From Tridacna crocea (taxonomy: Eukaryota > Mollusca > Bivalvia > Cardiida > Cardiidae), in NCBI GenBank assembly GCA_943736015.1, contig OX031065.1, forward strand, positions 39,384,427-39,448,426: 64,000 bases of DNA, in the 5' to 3' direction. The position numbers were made by a program, and so were the translations under genes. Every line of letters begins with the position of its first letter. The stretch's first letter is position 1. Positions 45,736 to 58,158 of this stretch are shown here, piece after piece. The notes under the pieces were generated by a model. It ran no database searches. It had not been told where the DNA came from and saw nothing but the letters and a program-made list of their open reading frames with translations.

Positions 45736-46257
45736 CACCATAGGAACTAACCTGCAATACAACAATGAAATCCAACCAATAGTTTGAGAGAAGAAATTTT
45801 TCAAAGATTTTACTTTTTACCATAAAAGGAAAATGAATCTCCCATAAAAGCCATGTTTTTTGACGGATCCTTTTTCTTTTAAGGAATTCTGTAGACCTCT
45901 ACCTAAGCAACATTCCTGCAAAATAATAATGCTATCCAATCAGCGGTTTGGGAGGAGAAGATTTTTAAAGGTTTTTAACTTTGGTTGCCATGGCAACCAG
46001 AATTATTCATGGAACACAATTATTTGAAGGAATTTGAAAGAGGACCACCTAAGGAACATTCCTGTGAAATTTGGTAAAAATCCAGTCAATAGTTTCTGAG
46101 GAGAAGTTTTTTAAAGTAAAAGTTTACGGACGCACGCACGGACGAACGGACGAATGAACGAACGGACGGACGGACGGACGCACGACGGACACAACGCCAT
46201 GACAATAGCTCGCTGGCCTTCGGCCAGTGGAGCTAAAAACCACTAAGAATTTCAGTA

Positions 46258-46640
46258 GGCCTACCGGATTAAAGATTGTCATATACACATATTTTGCACA
46301 TTTAAGTAATGATCTGATGATTCTGCAAATCGTCAACAATCTAGACCGGATAAAAGATTATCGTTTGTAACGATTTTCCATCAAGATTCAAAGTACTACC
46401 GAATTATAGATTTGATCAATTCAGCGTATGCAAAAACCAATAACAATCTCAACCGGATTAAAGATTGCAACCAACCGAATTACAGCCTTGATGAGGTGCC
46501 GTATACAAAGGTTGTTAACCATGACAACCGGATTAAAGATTGTCATCTGCACCGGCTTTTGATAAAGATCAAAAGCACTACAGAATTACAGTCACGGCAC
46601 ATGCAAAGATTGCTAACAATCTCCACCTGGTTAATGACGC
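46258..46640 (+). repeat. degenerate tandem repeat, about 85-105-bp units
   Basis: Four units with 'accggattaaagattg' at about 46263, 46345, 46451 and 46532, each followed by 'aaagcactac.gaattaca'-like words. Two stray words of this type occur near 44815 and 44900. Confidence 0.6.
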
Positions 46641-47386
46641 GTGAAATTAGTATCTGAAATCTTTGTGAGACAAGAGGACCATGATGGTCCTATATCGCTC
46701 ACCTGAGCACTAAGCAGTAAAGGTCTACCATGAAGATAATGACCAAATATTGAGGTTCAAGGGCAAATGATGATGAAACAAGAGTGACAAATTGTCGCAA
46801 GATATGCAATACATGGATCCGTGGAAATAGATATTTGACCAATCAGGTCATCGCAATTATTCTACCCGATATGCATCGTTGTAGTCTGCTATTTCGGCTC
46901 ACAAGTAAACGCCTGTTAACATTGGAGGGATGTGATACTACTTATTTATTTTGTGTTTATAGCGTTTGAATTTAAGAAAAACCTTTAAATATGTGCTTTG
47001 CAAGCGTGTACCGCTGACGTGAGATCACGCAGAGGCTATAGACATGTCTTAATTATGATAATGACTGAAAATTTGGACTAATTTAAAGAGTTCTGATGAG
47101 CGCTGAAAAATGGATTAATTGAATAATGTTTACCCCTCTGAAAGAGAAGAATTGAAAACAAAGGTAAAAATAGACCTACCGGTATATGAAATACTAATAA
47201 AAAGAAAATACGTTTACTTGAATATCTAATCTTGTTCAATGTAACCTATGCACATCAAAAAAGTGGCCGCGTAACTTGTCACCAATGTTTTAATTTGACA
47301 TTAATCTTAACCCATGGTGCATGAAGAATATGCTAAATGTGTAGATATAGATCAGACTGAAAATTACATGATATTTAGTCTTGGAT

Positions 47387-47615
47387 TTAACCCATTACCA
47401 CACAATCCCTACTTTTGACGCCCTTGAGAAAGAAGACTTTTGAAAACACTGTGGGAAAAGGAGAAAATGCTGGTAAGCAGCATTTTCTCCTTTTCCCTCA
47501 GTGTTTTCTACCCTTCCCAGAACAAATTTCTATTTTTCAATCACCCCTTTTTTGTCGTCTGCAAATGTTCTCAAATTGGATAGGTCTAAAATTCTGCTGT
47601 GTGGTAACGGGTTAA
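47387..47615 (+). repeat. TTAA MITE copy, near-consensus
   Basis: TTAACCCATTACCACACAAT start; palindrome centred on 'gctggtaagcagc'. Absent from the paralogous element copy at 5740-7597, although that copy may lack this region altogether. Confidence 0.85.
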
Positions 47616-47766
47616 GCTACTGCTATTTACAATAAGCACTTCAAATGACGTGTACTTCTTACTTCCTCACTAAGAGTAGATTTCAATTTTAAAAAGGTTT
47701 ATCTTTTGTGCCGGTGGAAGTTTAGCTCAATGGACAACATATTAATTTTTCTCTTGACTCAGCTTT

Positions 47767-47989
47767 TTCAACCATTAATCACATAAACCCGAGTTTTAAC
47801 GACCCTTAGAAGCTGTTAAAAGCATCGCTTAAAAAGGAGAAAATGTTTGTAACATCCATTTTCTCCTTTTTTGACAGTGTTTTGTGCTCTTTCAAAAACA
47901 AATTTCAATTTTTGCATCATTTCTTTTCTTGTCTACAAATTTTTGAGGTTGGATTGTTCTAAAATGTTGTCATTTGGTGAAGAGTTTGA
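47767..47989 (+). repeat. TTAA MITE, orthologous insertion to 5798-6000
   Basis: Same position and flanks as the 5798 copy; palindrome degraded ('aaaaaggagaaaatgtttgt'). Confidence 0.65.
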
Positions 47990-48750
47990 TTGGATTAGCA
48001 CATCTGCACATTAGCACAAAGGGTGTTTTAGTAACCTGTCAATTGATAGGAAGTGTGTTTGATTGCAAAGCAATTTGCCACTCTAATCAACTTGACCACC
48101 CGTTGTCATCAGTATATCATAAGACAAACTATCGTCAATGATATTAACAATTTTCTTAATTGACAACACACTTAATACATTTTATAATCACCAGAAAACC
48201 CTTTTCCCCTTAATCTTTGATATTGAAATTTTTCATTAACTTAAACCTCTCTGTTGAATCAGACAGTCTATAATTTTTCGAAAGGTTTGTAATTCAATGT
48301 TATTTAATTTGGTATGATGCTGAATTGACTTTACTAGCCAAAAGAAAGCAGTCAGTATCTGTAATTCTATAATTCTGAGGCAGAAGAGAGATTTGTTTTT
48401 TTTTTCCTTTCGCATTGGAGTTCGAAATTTTGTTTAAACATCTGTTACATTATCCGTTGACCCGATAATTCTCCCTTTTATTACATATCCGTGTGTAATT
48501 TCGTTCAAGCATCTTTAAATTACTTACCGAGAATTTATCATCAACAGAAATATATGATTAAAATATTTTTTCCGAAATTTTATTGAGAGAAACAGTCATG
48601 ACAGCACGATTTAAGTAGCCTATCTGCTATACTGTATATGTATTGACAGCGTTTGTTTGTGAGTCCTTGGCAACAGTATCTAAGGTAGTCAGTTTATCTT
48701 ATCGCCACGGATCCATGTATCCCACCGACAGTTGTCAAGGAGGTATATGG

Positions 48751-49107
48751 CATTATCTCCCGCTAGATGGCATTCTATAAATACTCATCTATCTGTTATG
48801 GGCATCCTGGGTACAGAACCGAACCATTTTCCTACGCGACAACCGTTACTTTGAATTTAAAACAAAAAAAAGGTTTACCCAATAAAACGCTACAACGTGC
48901 AATTCACTCAACTATGATCACCAGTTTAGAGAAATCTGTTGCTAAAGCAGGTCTCATTTCTCCTCAAACGTATTGATACGTAAAAGCTATTTTCAACATT
49001 GCTACTTTATAGAGCGTAATATTACAGTCAGCCCGCTTTCGGGGCTAGTAGTGATGCGTCATATAGGACAGTCGAATCTTCGAAGAATATGACATGCACA
49101 GACAACA
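48751..49107 (+). mobile_element. 360-bp element with 9-10-bp TSD, copy 2
   Basis: Nearly identical to 2909-3268. Flanked by AGGTATATGG at 48741-48750 and 49108-49117, and the array element's sequence resumes after it. Confidence 0.75.
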
Positions 49108-50596
49108 AGGTATATGGTTGCAAAGGGCTGGCAATGCAACAAACAATTTGATTCGAGATTCCGAAATTCCACTCTGGACGAGCAAAAAATACTATTAAAA
49201 TGAAGATCAAAGTGGAATTACTCAAAATCCATGCTACGTAGAGTTATTGTTCTTGAACACAATACTCGGTAATATCGCAACAAACATGCATACCAATTTT
49301 GAAGTCGTTCTGACTTGAGATGACAAAGTTATATTCCCAACAAGCATTAAATGCAGACTCATGTGAGATTCCATCGAGACAAGACATTCTAACCAATTTT
49401 CAATTCAGCTTAGCAAGAAATGTGGTCTCTAGAGTGCCCACAAGAAGATTTTTAAAGATTTCCCTCTTTATCTCTATGTGAAATCTGAGACAAACAACAT
49501 AGGCCTAACTTTCACACCAGGGCCATAATTTGAAGTATTTTGGTAGAGGGCCACTAGATGCTGCTACATGCCAAATATGAAAGAACTAGCCCTTATAGTT
49601 TGGGAGAAGAAGATTTTCCAAGATTTTCTTCTTTATCTCTATGTGAAATCCGAGAACCCACAACATAGGACCATTTTCAACATTAGGGCCATAATTTGAG
49701 GTATGCTGGTAGAGGGCCACTAGATGATGCTACATGCCAAATATGAAAGCTCTGGCCATTACCGTTTGGGACAAAGAGATGTTTAAAGATTATCTTTATC
49801 ACTATGTGAAATCCAAGACCCACAACATAGGGCCAATTCTATACATCAGGGGCATAATTTGAAGTATTTCAGTAGAGGGCTACTAGATGATGTTACATGC
49901 CAAATATGAAAGCTCTGGCTATTATCATTTGGGACAAGAATATTTTTAAAGATTTCCCTCCTTGTCTCCATGTGAAATCCAAGACCAACAACATAGGTTT
50001 AATTTTCACACCATGGCCTTAATTTGAAGTGTTTTGGTAGAGGGCCACTAGATGATGCTGCATGCCGAATATGAAAGCTCTAGCCCTTACGGTTTAGGAT
50101 GAGAAGATTTTTAAAAATTTCCTTCTTTATCTCTATGTGAAATCCGAGAACCCACAACATAGGGCCATTTTCAACACTAGGGCCATAATTTGAAGTATTT
50201 TGGTAGAGGGCCACTAGATGATGCTACATGCCAAATATGAAAGCTTTAGCCCTTACAGTTTTGGACAAGAAGATTTTTAAAGTTTTTTTACTCGGTTGCC
50301 ATGGCAACCAGAGTTCTACATGGAATTCAAATCTTTGAAGTAGTTTGAAAGTGCATCACCTAGGGATCATTTCTGTGAAGTTTGATTGAAATCTGATTGT
50401 TAGTTTAGGAGGAGAAGATTTTTTTGTAATTGTAAACGGACGGACGGACAGACGGACGACAGACATTGACCAATCACAATAGCTCATCTTGAGCACTTCG
50501 TGCTCAGGTGAGCTAAAAAAGCCCACAACCATCATAATAAATCTGAAGCATAACATATTACAGACTAGAGGCACCGTTTTATAGACATCATGAAGT

Positions 50597-52788
50597 AACA
50601 AGAGGGCCATGATGGCCCTGAAATCGCTCACCTGAGTTTATTGACCAAACATGCACTATCTAGTTTCCCAGTGACCTAGTTTTTTATCAGACATTACCCA
50701 TCATCAAACACTTTTGAGACATCACCAAAACAAACATTCTGACCAAGTCTGAAGAGTATCAGGCAGAAAATGTAGCCTCTGGAGTGTACACAAGGTTTTT
50801 CTAATATTTGACCCATTGACCTAGTTTTTGACTCCACATGACCCATTTTCAAACTCATTCAAGGTATCACCAGGACAAATATTATGAACAAGTTTTAGGA
50901 GTATCCGACTGAAAATGTGTCCTCCAGAGCATACAAAAGGTGTTTATAACATTTGACCTATTGACCCAGTTTTTGACCCAACATGACCCATTTTCAAACT
51001 CATCCAAGATATTATAAAGGCAAACATTCTGACTAATTTTCAAGAGTGTTAGACTGAAAATGTGGCATCCAGAGCATATACAAGGTTTTTCTAAGATTTG
51101 ACCTGGTGACCTAGTTTTTAACCCCCACTGACCCATTTTCAAACCTGTCTGAGATATCATCAAGACAAACATTCTGACCAACTTACAAGAGTATGGGACT
51201 GAAAATGTGGCCTCTAGAGCCTACAAAAGGTTTTTCTAACATTTGACCTAGTGACCTAGTTTTTGACCCCACATGATCCATTTTCGTTCTTGTCTGAGAT
51301 ATCATCCAGGCAAACATCCTGACCAACTTTCATGAGTATCCAACTGAAAATGTGGCCTCTAGAGCGTACAAAAGGTTTTTCTACGATTTGACCTAGTGAC
51401 CTAGTTTTTGACCCCACGTGACCCATTTTCAAACTCATCCGAGATATCATCCAGACAAACATCCTGACCACATTTCATGAGTATCCAACTGAAAATGTGG
51501 CCTCTAGAGCGTACAAAAGGTTTTTCTAAGATTTGACCTAGTGACCTAGTTTTTGACCCCACGTGACCCATTTTCAAACTCGTCCGAGATATCATCGAGA
51601 CAAACATCCTGACCAACTTTCATGAGTATCCAACTAAAAATGTGGCCTCTAGAGTGTACAAAAGGTTTTTCTAAGATTTGACTTGGTGACCTAGTTTTTG
51701 ACCCCACGTGACCCATTTTCGAACTCGTCCGAGATATCATCCAGACAAACATCCTGACCAACTTTCATGAGTATCCGACTGAAAATGTGGCCTCTAGAGC
51801 GTACAAAAGGTTTTTCTAAGATTTGACCTGGTGACCTAGTTTTTGACCCCAGGTGACCCATTTTCGAACTCGTCCGAGATATCATCCAGACAAACATTCT
51901 GACCATTTTTCATGAGTATCCGACTGAAAATGTGGCCTCTAGAGCGTACAAAAGGTTTTTCTAAGATTTGACCTGATGACCTAGTTTTTGACCCCACGTG
52001 ACCCATTTTCAAACTCGTCCGAGATATCATCCAGACAAACATCCTGACCAACTTTCATGAGTATCCGACTGAAAATGTGGCCTCTAGAGCGTACACAAGG
52101 TTTTTCTAAGATTTGACCTGGTGACCTAGTTTTTGACCCCACGTGACCCACTTTCGAACTCGTCCGAGATATCATCGAGACAAACATCTTGACCAACTTT
52201 CATGAGTATCCGACTGTAAATGCGGCCTCTAGAGCGTACACAAGGTTTTTCTAAGATTTGACCTGGTGACCTAGTTTTTGACCCCACGTGACCCACTTTC
52301 GAACTCGTCCGAGATATCATCGAGACAAACATCCTGACCAACTTTCATGAGTATCGGACTCAAAATGCGGCCTCTAGAGCGTACACAAGGTTTTTCTAAG
52401 ATTTGACCTGGTGACCTAGTTTTTGACCCCACGTGACCCATTTTCGAACTCGTCCGAGATATCATCGAAACAAACATCCTGACCAACTTTCATGAGTATC
52501 CGACTCAAAATGCGGCCTCTAGAGCGTACACAAGGTTTTTCTAAGATTTGACCTAGTGACCTAGTTTTTGACCCCACATGACCCATTTTCGAACTCGTCC
52601 GAGATTTTATCGAGACAAACATCCTGACCAACTTTCATGAGTATCCGACCAAAACTGTGGCCTGTAGAGCGTACACAAGGTAAAAAGTTGACGACGGACG
52701 ACGCACGACGCACGACGGACGACGGACGACGGACACAGCACGATCACAATAGCTCACCATGAGCACTTCGTGCTCAGGTGAGCTAAAA
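50597..52788 (+). mobile_element. array element with homogeneous 145-bp tandem repeat
   Basis: 5' ACAAGAGGGCCATGATGGCC at 50597. Diverged units lead into about ten highly similar 145-bp units (51250-52680) with 'tgacctagtttttgacccca' and 'gtggcctctagagcgtac'. The 3' end has GACGACGGACGACGCACGAC runs and the hairpin GAGCACTTCGTGCTC with AGGTGAGCTAAAAAT. Overlapping 71-residue minus-strand frames in every unit are an effect of the repeat. Confidence 0.8.
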
Positions 52789-52789
52789 A

Positions 52790-53350
52790 TGGATCTTACG
52801 AAGAATCCGTACAGGATGGTAGATGTGATGCTTTACCAAATTAAATATTATACCTCACAATATCATTTTCATTTAAACACAATGTTACCGAATGACATTT
52901 TCAGGTAATACCAAATCATAGCTGGTCTCTTGTATACATACCATATAAAAAAAGATTTTCCCATATTTTTTAATAAAATGAACCAAATGCAGAGAACCCT
53001 TTGCGTTACTTGTTTTAACTTGAAATTGTATATGCGATAAATAAAGGTTTCGTAATTGAATGTTAACTAAATTACAGTCATAAGGTAATTAATGAAAGAA
53101 CAATTGGTAATAAAGATAATTATCCACTTTGTGACTTAGGTTATAATTTGCGGTTTGCTAATTCTTAGCAATGACATTACGAGCTCTTTAATATGTATGA
53201 CACATGAAAAGAGCTCACTTGCTACAATCAAATGAATGAATATTATTTAAAGACGCTTTATCAAATAGACTAACAAATACGTCCACTCTTCAAAACAGTT
53301 AACATCTTGAAAATTAATGTTATCATTTGCTAATAGTCACAAAATAAAGA
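52790..53350. other. unassigned AT-rich sequence upstream of the SGNH-like fragment
   Basis: No repeat of the families above and no coding frame. Confidence 0.4.
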
Positions 53351-53352
53351 AA

Positions 53353-53923
53353 ATGAACATTGCTTTATTTGGCAACAGTTACATTGCAAGACTTGGACGC
53401 TTCTGTAATCATTCTCTTCTGGTAAGATGATTCTATTTACCAATATAGTTTTAGTTTATTTTTCATGAATAATGATCATTTAATTTGGTAAGTAAAATTG
53501 TGCATAAGGTGAATTGGATAAAGTTTTGCGATAAGTTAGGTTGAATTAAACCTTATAATGTTTTTATTAAATCATTATTAAGGTTGAATTAAACCTTATA
53601 ATTATTTTTATTAAATCATTCATCATAAATTATATGTGTTTCACTTATTCTAAAGTTTTTTTTTTATTGTTCCTGTTGATGCTTTGTGTGTACTTTACTA
53701 CAGTACAAATTACCATCATTTATGAGTTTTATTTTCATATTTTAAGGTCCAAGTAGAAGTCCGCTCTTTTGGAAATGGCGGAATGACAGCCTACAACCAT
53801 GACAAAGAGACATTTTGGCATTTATCAGACTTCAAGCTAGATTTCGTCATCATGAACATTGGAAGGGGCTTAATGTCTTGTAATTGTATGTTTCATTCTT
53901 TAGGGGTTCTTAAAAGTTTGTAA
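53353..53923 (+). pseudogene. two-exon SGNH/GDSL-hydrolase-like fragment
   Basis: Exon 1 (53353-53421) encodes 23 residues from ATG with ALFGNSYIARLGRF and ends at donor GTAAGA. Exon 2 (53747-53923) follows an AAG acceptor and reads VQVEVRSFGNGGMTAY, then LSDFKLDFVIMNIG. The order of GNSY-like block I, a short linker and a DFVIMNIG block resembles SGNH-fold proteins encoded in bivalve genomes (usual blocks GDSY and NIGGND). The Asp of GDS is Asn here, and homology stops at NIG, where the sequence changes to 'aaggggcttaatg'. The frame then runs to a stop at 53921. Probably a truncated, inactive copy; identification rests on short motifs. Confidence 0.42.
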
Positions 53924-54424
53924 TGGCCATTACTAAAAAACTATTACTATTACTATTTTCTCAAATCTCACAAACAGATAGATCACATTGAAAGGGGATG
54001 CACTACACAAGAGCCATAACTCGATCATAGACTTATGATATTGTGCAAATGTATATTTCCCCGTTTCTCGATTTGAGATCGCGTCACGAAAAATTGGACT
54101 TAAAATTTGTTTTCTTCCATGCGTCAAAATGCGGGATTGTGTGGTAACTCACAGATTCATTAACAGAGATGTTACGCACAATCATAGTGATAACATGTTA
54201 AGCAGTATACGCATCTATTACAGCCATTTGCATATATGCTACTGTTTCACATAAGTCATTTAAGTTGCATATCAAAATGACGTGGCTGTTTTACACTTTC
54301 CAACAAAGAGAGTTTTATTGGAAAAGGTTGAATATTTTGTTTTTAATATGCTATTTTCATATACATTTTTTCTGCAGCAAAGAGTCTGTCAAAGTACTGA
54401 GAGGTTGTCATGGTGAAATTTAAT
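53924..54424. other. unassigned sequence with MITE end remnant
   Basis: 'gcgtcaaaatgcgggattgt' followed by 'gtggtaac' (54121-54148) is the end of a TTAA MITE whose rest is not recognisable. Confidence 0.45.
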
Positions 54425-56302
54425 ACAAGAGGACCATGATGGTCCTATATCGCTCACCTGAGTACTAAGCAGCAAAGGTCTACAACAAAGACTATAATTA
54501 CCAAATACTGAGGTTCAAGGGCTAATGATGATGAAAAAAGAGCGGCAAATTGTCGAAAGATATGCAATCCCACCACCAGTTGTATAGGAGGTATAATAGT
54601 TGCAAAGGGCTGGCAATGCAACAGACAATTTGACTTGAGACTTCAAAATTCCACTCTGGACAAGCAAACAATACTATTAAAATAAAGATCAAAGTGGAAT
54701 TTCTCAAAATCCACGCTAGGTAGAGTTATTGTTCTTGAACCGAGTACTCAGTAATATCACAACAAACATGCATACCAATTTTGAATTCGTTCCGACTTGA
54801 GATGACAAAGTTATATTCCAAACAAGCATTCAATGCAGACTCATGTGAGATTTTATTGAGAAAAACATTCTAACCAATTTTCAATTCAGCTTAGCAAGAA
54901 ATGTGGTCTCAAGAGTGCTCACAAGAACACTTTTAAACATTTCCCTCTTTATCTCTATGTGAAATCTGAGACAAACAACATAGGGCTAACTTTCACACCA
55001 GGACCATAATTTGAAGTATTTTAGTAGAGGGCCACTAGATGATGCTACATGCCAAATATGAAAGCTCTAGCCCAAATGGTTTGGGAGAAGAAGATTTTCT
55101 AAGATTTCCTCCTTTATCGCGATGTGAAATCCGGGAACCTACAACATAGGGCCATAATTCGAGATATGTTGATAGAAAGCCACTAGATGATGCTATATGC
55201 CAAATATGAAAGCTCTAGCCCTTATGGTTTGGGAGAAGAAGATTTTCTAAGATTTCCTTCTTTATCGCTATGTGAAATCCGGGAACCTACAACATAGGGC
55301 CATAATTTGAGGTATGTTGATAGAAAGCCACTAGATGATGGTATATGCCAAATATGAAAGCTCTGGCCATTACGGTTTGGTACAAGAAAATTTTCTAAGA
55401 TTTCCTTCTTTATCGCTATGTGAAATCCAAGACCCACAACATAGGGCAAATTCTTTACATCAGGGACATAATTTGACGAAAATTGGTAGAGGGCTACTAG
55501 ATGATGCTACATGCCAAATATGAAAGCTCTGGCCTTTACCATTTGCACAAGAAGGTTTTTAAAGATTTCCTTCCTTGTCTTTATGTGAAATCCAAGACCA
55601 ACAACATAGGTTTAATTTCCCACCAGGGCCTTAATTTGAAGTATTTTGGTAGAGGGTCACTAGATGATGCTGCATGCCAAATATGAAAGCTCTAGCCCTT
55701 ACGGTTTGGGACAAGAACATTTTCTGAGATTTCCTTCTTTATTTCTTTGTGAAATCCGAGACCCCACAACATAGGACCAATTTCCACACTAAGGTGATAA
55801 TTTGAAGTATTTCAGTAGAGGGCCACTAGATGATGCTACATGCAAATTATGAGAGCTCTAACCCTTACGGTTTGGGAGAAGGAGATTTTCTAATATTTCC
55901 TTCTTTATCTCTATGTGAAATCTGAGAACCCACAGCATAGGGCCAATTTCAAGACTAGAGCCACAATTTGAAGTATTTTGGTAGAGGGCCATTAGATGAT
56001 GCTACATGCCAAATATGAAAGCTCTAGCCCTTACAGTTTTTGACGAGAAGATTTTTAAAGTTTTTTCACTCTGTTGCCATAGCAACCGGAGTTCTACATG
56101 GAATTCAAATCTTTGAAGTATTTTGAAAGTGCATCATCTAGGGATCATTTCTGTGAAGTTTGACTGAAATCTGATTGTTAGTTTAGGAGGAGAAGATTTT
56201 TTTGTAATTGTGAACAGACGGACAGACAGACGGACGAACGACGGACATTGATCGATCACAATAGCTCACCTTGAGCACTTTGTGCTAAGGTGAGCTAAAA
56301 AT
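54425..56302 (+). mobile_element. complete array element, 'CTCACCTGAG' family
   Basis: 5' ACAAGAGGACCATGATGGTC then 'ctatatcgctcacctgag'. About eight units near 165 bp from 54950. Then 'ttgccatagcaacc', ACGGACAGACAGACGGACG and 3' 'gagcactttgtgctaaggtg' with AGCTAAAAAT. It gives the uninterrupted reference for 46670-50519. Confidence 0.75.
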
Positions 56303-56389
56303 TAAGGGAGCAGGAGTTATGATTCCTGTGCACTGCACTCCCCCTTGATGAGATCTATCCACCCATGAAATTTCATAACCCTAGCTAGT

Positions 56390-57805
56390 ATAGTTAAAGA
56401 TTTCCTTCTTTATCTCTATGTGAAATCCGAGAACCCACAACATAGGGCTATTTTCAACACTAGGGCCATAATTTGAAGTATTTTGGTAGAGGGCCACTAG
56501 ATGATGCTACATGCCAAATATGAAAGCTCTAGCCCTTAAGGTTTGGGACAAGAAGATTTTTGAAGATTTCCTTCTTTATCTCTATGTGAAATCCAAGAAC
56601 CCACAACATAGGGCCAATTTCCATACTAGGGCCATTATTTGAAGTATTTTAATAGGGGGCCACTAGATGATACTACATGCCATATATGAGAGCTCTAGCC
56701 TTTATGGTTTGGGACAAGAAGATTTTTAAAGATTTCCTTCTTTATCTCTATGTGAAATCCAAGAACCCACAACATAGGGCCATTTTCAACACTAGGGCCA
56801 TAATTTGAAGTATTTTGGTAGAGGGCCACTAGATGATGCTGCATGCCAAATATGAAAGCTCTAGCCCTTAAGGTTTGGGACATAAAGTTTTTTACAGATT
56901 TCCTTCTTTATCTCTATGTGGAATCGGAGAACCCACAACATAGGGCCAATTTCCACACTAGGGCCATTATTTGAAGTATTTTGGTAGAGGGCCACTAGAT
57001 GATACTACATGCCATATATGAGAGCTCTAGCGCACATGGTTTGGGACAAGAAGATTTTTAAAGATTTCCTTCTTTATCTCTATGTGAAATCCGAGAACCC
57101 ACAACATAGGGCCATTTTCAACACTAGGGCCATAATTTGAAGTCTTTTGGTAGAGGGTCACTAGATGATGCTACATGCCAAATATGAAAGCTCTAGCCCT
57201 TACGGTCTGGGACAAGAAGATTTTTAAAGATTTCCTTCTTTATCTCTATGTGAAATCCGAGAACCCACAACATAGGGCCAATTTCTACACTAGGGCCATT
57301 ATTTGAAGTATTTTAATAGAGGGCCACTAGATGATACTACATGCCATATATGAGAGCTCTAGCCTTTATGGTTTGCGACAAGAAAATTTTTAAAGATTTC
57401 CTTCTTTATCTCAATGTGAAATCCAAGAACCCACAACATAGGGCGATTTTCAACACTAGGGTCATAATTTGAAGTATTTTGGTAGAGGGTCACTAGATGA
57501 TGCTACATGCAAAATATGAGAGCTCTAGCCCTTACGGTTTGGGACAAGAAGATTTTTAAAGTTTTTTCTCTCGGTTGCTATGGCAACCAGAGTTCTCCAT
57601 GGAATTCAAATCTTTGAAGTATTTTGAAAGTGCATCACCTAAGGATCATTTCTGTGAAGTTTCACTGAAATCTGTTGGGCAGTTTCAGAGGAGAAGAATT
57701 TTTAAGTAATTGTTCACGGACGGACGGACGGACGGACGGACGCCGGACAACGATCGATCACAATAGCTCACCCTGAGCACTATGTGCTCAGGTGAGCTAA
57801 AAATA
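56390..57805 (+). mobile_element. 5'-truncated array element with 332-bp higher-order repeat
   Basis: Seven units alternate between two types: A with 'gatgatgctacatgccaaat' and B with 'gatgatactacatgccatat'. B units are exactly 332 bp apart (56671, 57003, 57335). Ends with 'ttgctatggcaacc', GGACGGACGGACGGACGGAC and hairpin 'gagcactatgtgctc' with AGGTGAGCTAAAAAT. Confidence 0.8.
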
Positions 57806-58158
57806 GAAGAATAGTATTAGACCAATGCCAACAGAACAAAGTCATAACAGATAATTAAACAAGATGCGACATCTAGCGTCGTCGAAGTTGAAATTTACTG
57901 TAACGTCATGTATCACCATGATAATGCTGAACATCAGAAGAAATTTTGATTTAGAATCTGATTGAAAGGTCAATACTCATGCCTGAATGGCTTTCAGTTT
58001 GAAGAAATGCCTTGGCAATGATAAAGCCCTTGTAAGCCAGGCCAATTCAGAAGAGAAACTACTAAAGCTATATGATGTTAATGTCCAAAAACTAGAAATA
58101 AAGAATGTGGTTACAGATACTACTTCACAGTTGATTCTAAAATTATATTACCACCCCA

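Larger units (their letters stand above)
44956..46239 (+). mobile_element. array element, 'GCCAGTGG' family, with two nested MITEs
   Basis: The 5' end is ACAACTAGAGGCGCTTGAGC then 'gcctgtatcgctccacagg', with a GGCGCTTGAGCGCC hairpin replacing the usual one. The interior is interrupted by MITEs at 45028 and 45513. The 3' end has 'ttgccatggcaacc', GGACGGACGGACGG, and hairpin TGGCCTTCGGCCA with GTGGAGCTAAAAAC. Confidence 0.65.
46811..48718 (+). mobile_element. 1.9-kb element with 14-bp perfect TIRs
   Basis: Left end ACATGGATCCGTGG and right end CCACGGATCCATGT are exact inverted repeats, flanked by AT on both sides. In the uninterrupted array elements the site reads 'gatatgcaatcccacc', so the insertion and its 2-bp duplication are clear. 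No transposase frame is visible. It contains TTAA MITEs at 47387 and 47767. Its right half is homologous to 5740-7597. Confidence 0.75.
46670..50519 (+). mobile_element. array element split by two insertions
   Basis: 5' ACAAGAGGACCATGATGGTC then 'ctatatcgctcacctgagc' at 46670. The 5' region is interrupted at 46810 by the element to 48718 and at 48750 by the one to 49107. It continues with about 165-bp units to 50270, 'ttgccatggcaacc', GGACGGACGGACAGACGGAC and the 3' hairpin GAGCACTTCGTGCTC with AGGTGAGCTAAAAAA. Comparison with 12531 and 54425 shows the uninterrupted order. Confidence 0.7.

Noticed and set aside
50882..52631. Series of overlapping 71-99-residue minus-strand open frames
   Set aside because: They recur every 145 bp with the tandem repeat. 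145 is not a multiple of three, so they do not form one protein, and no start or domain logic supports expression.
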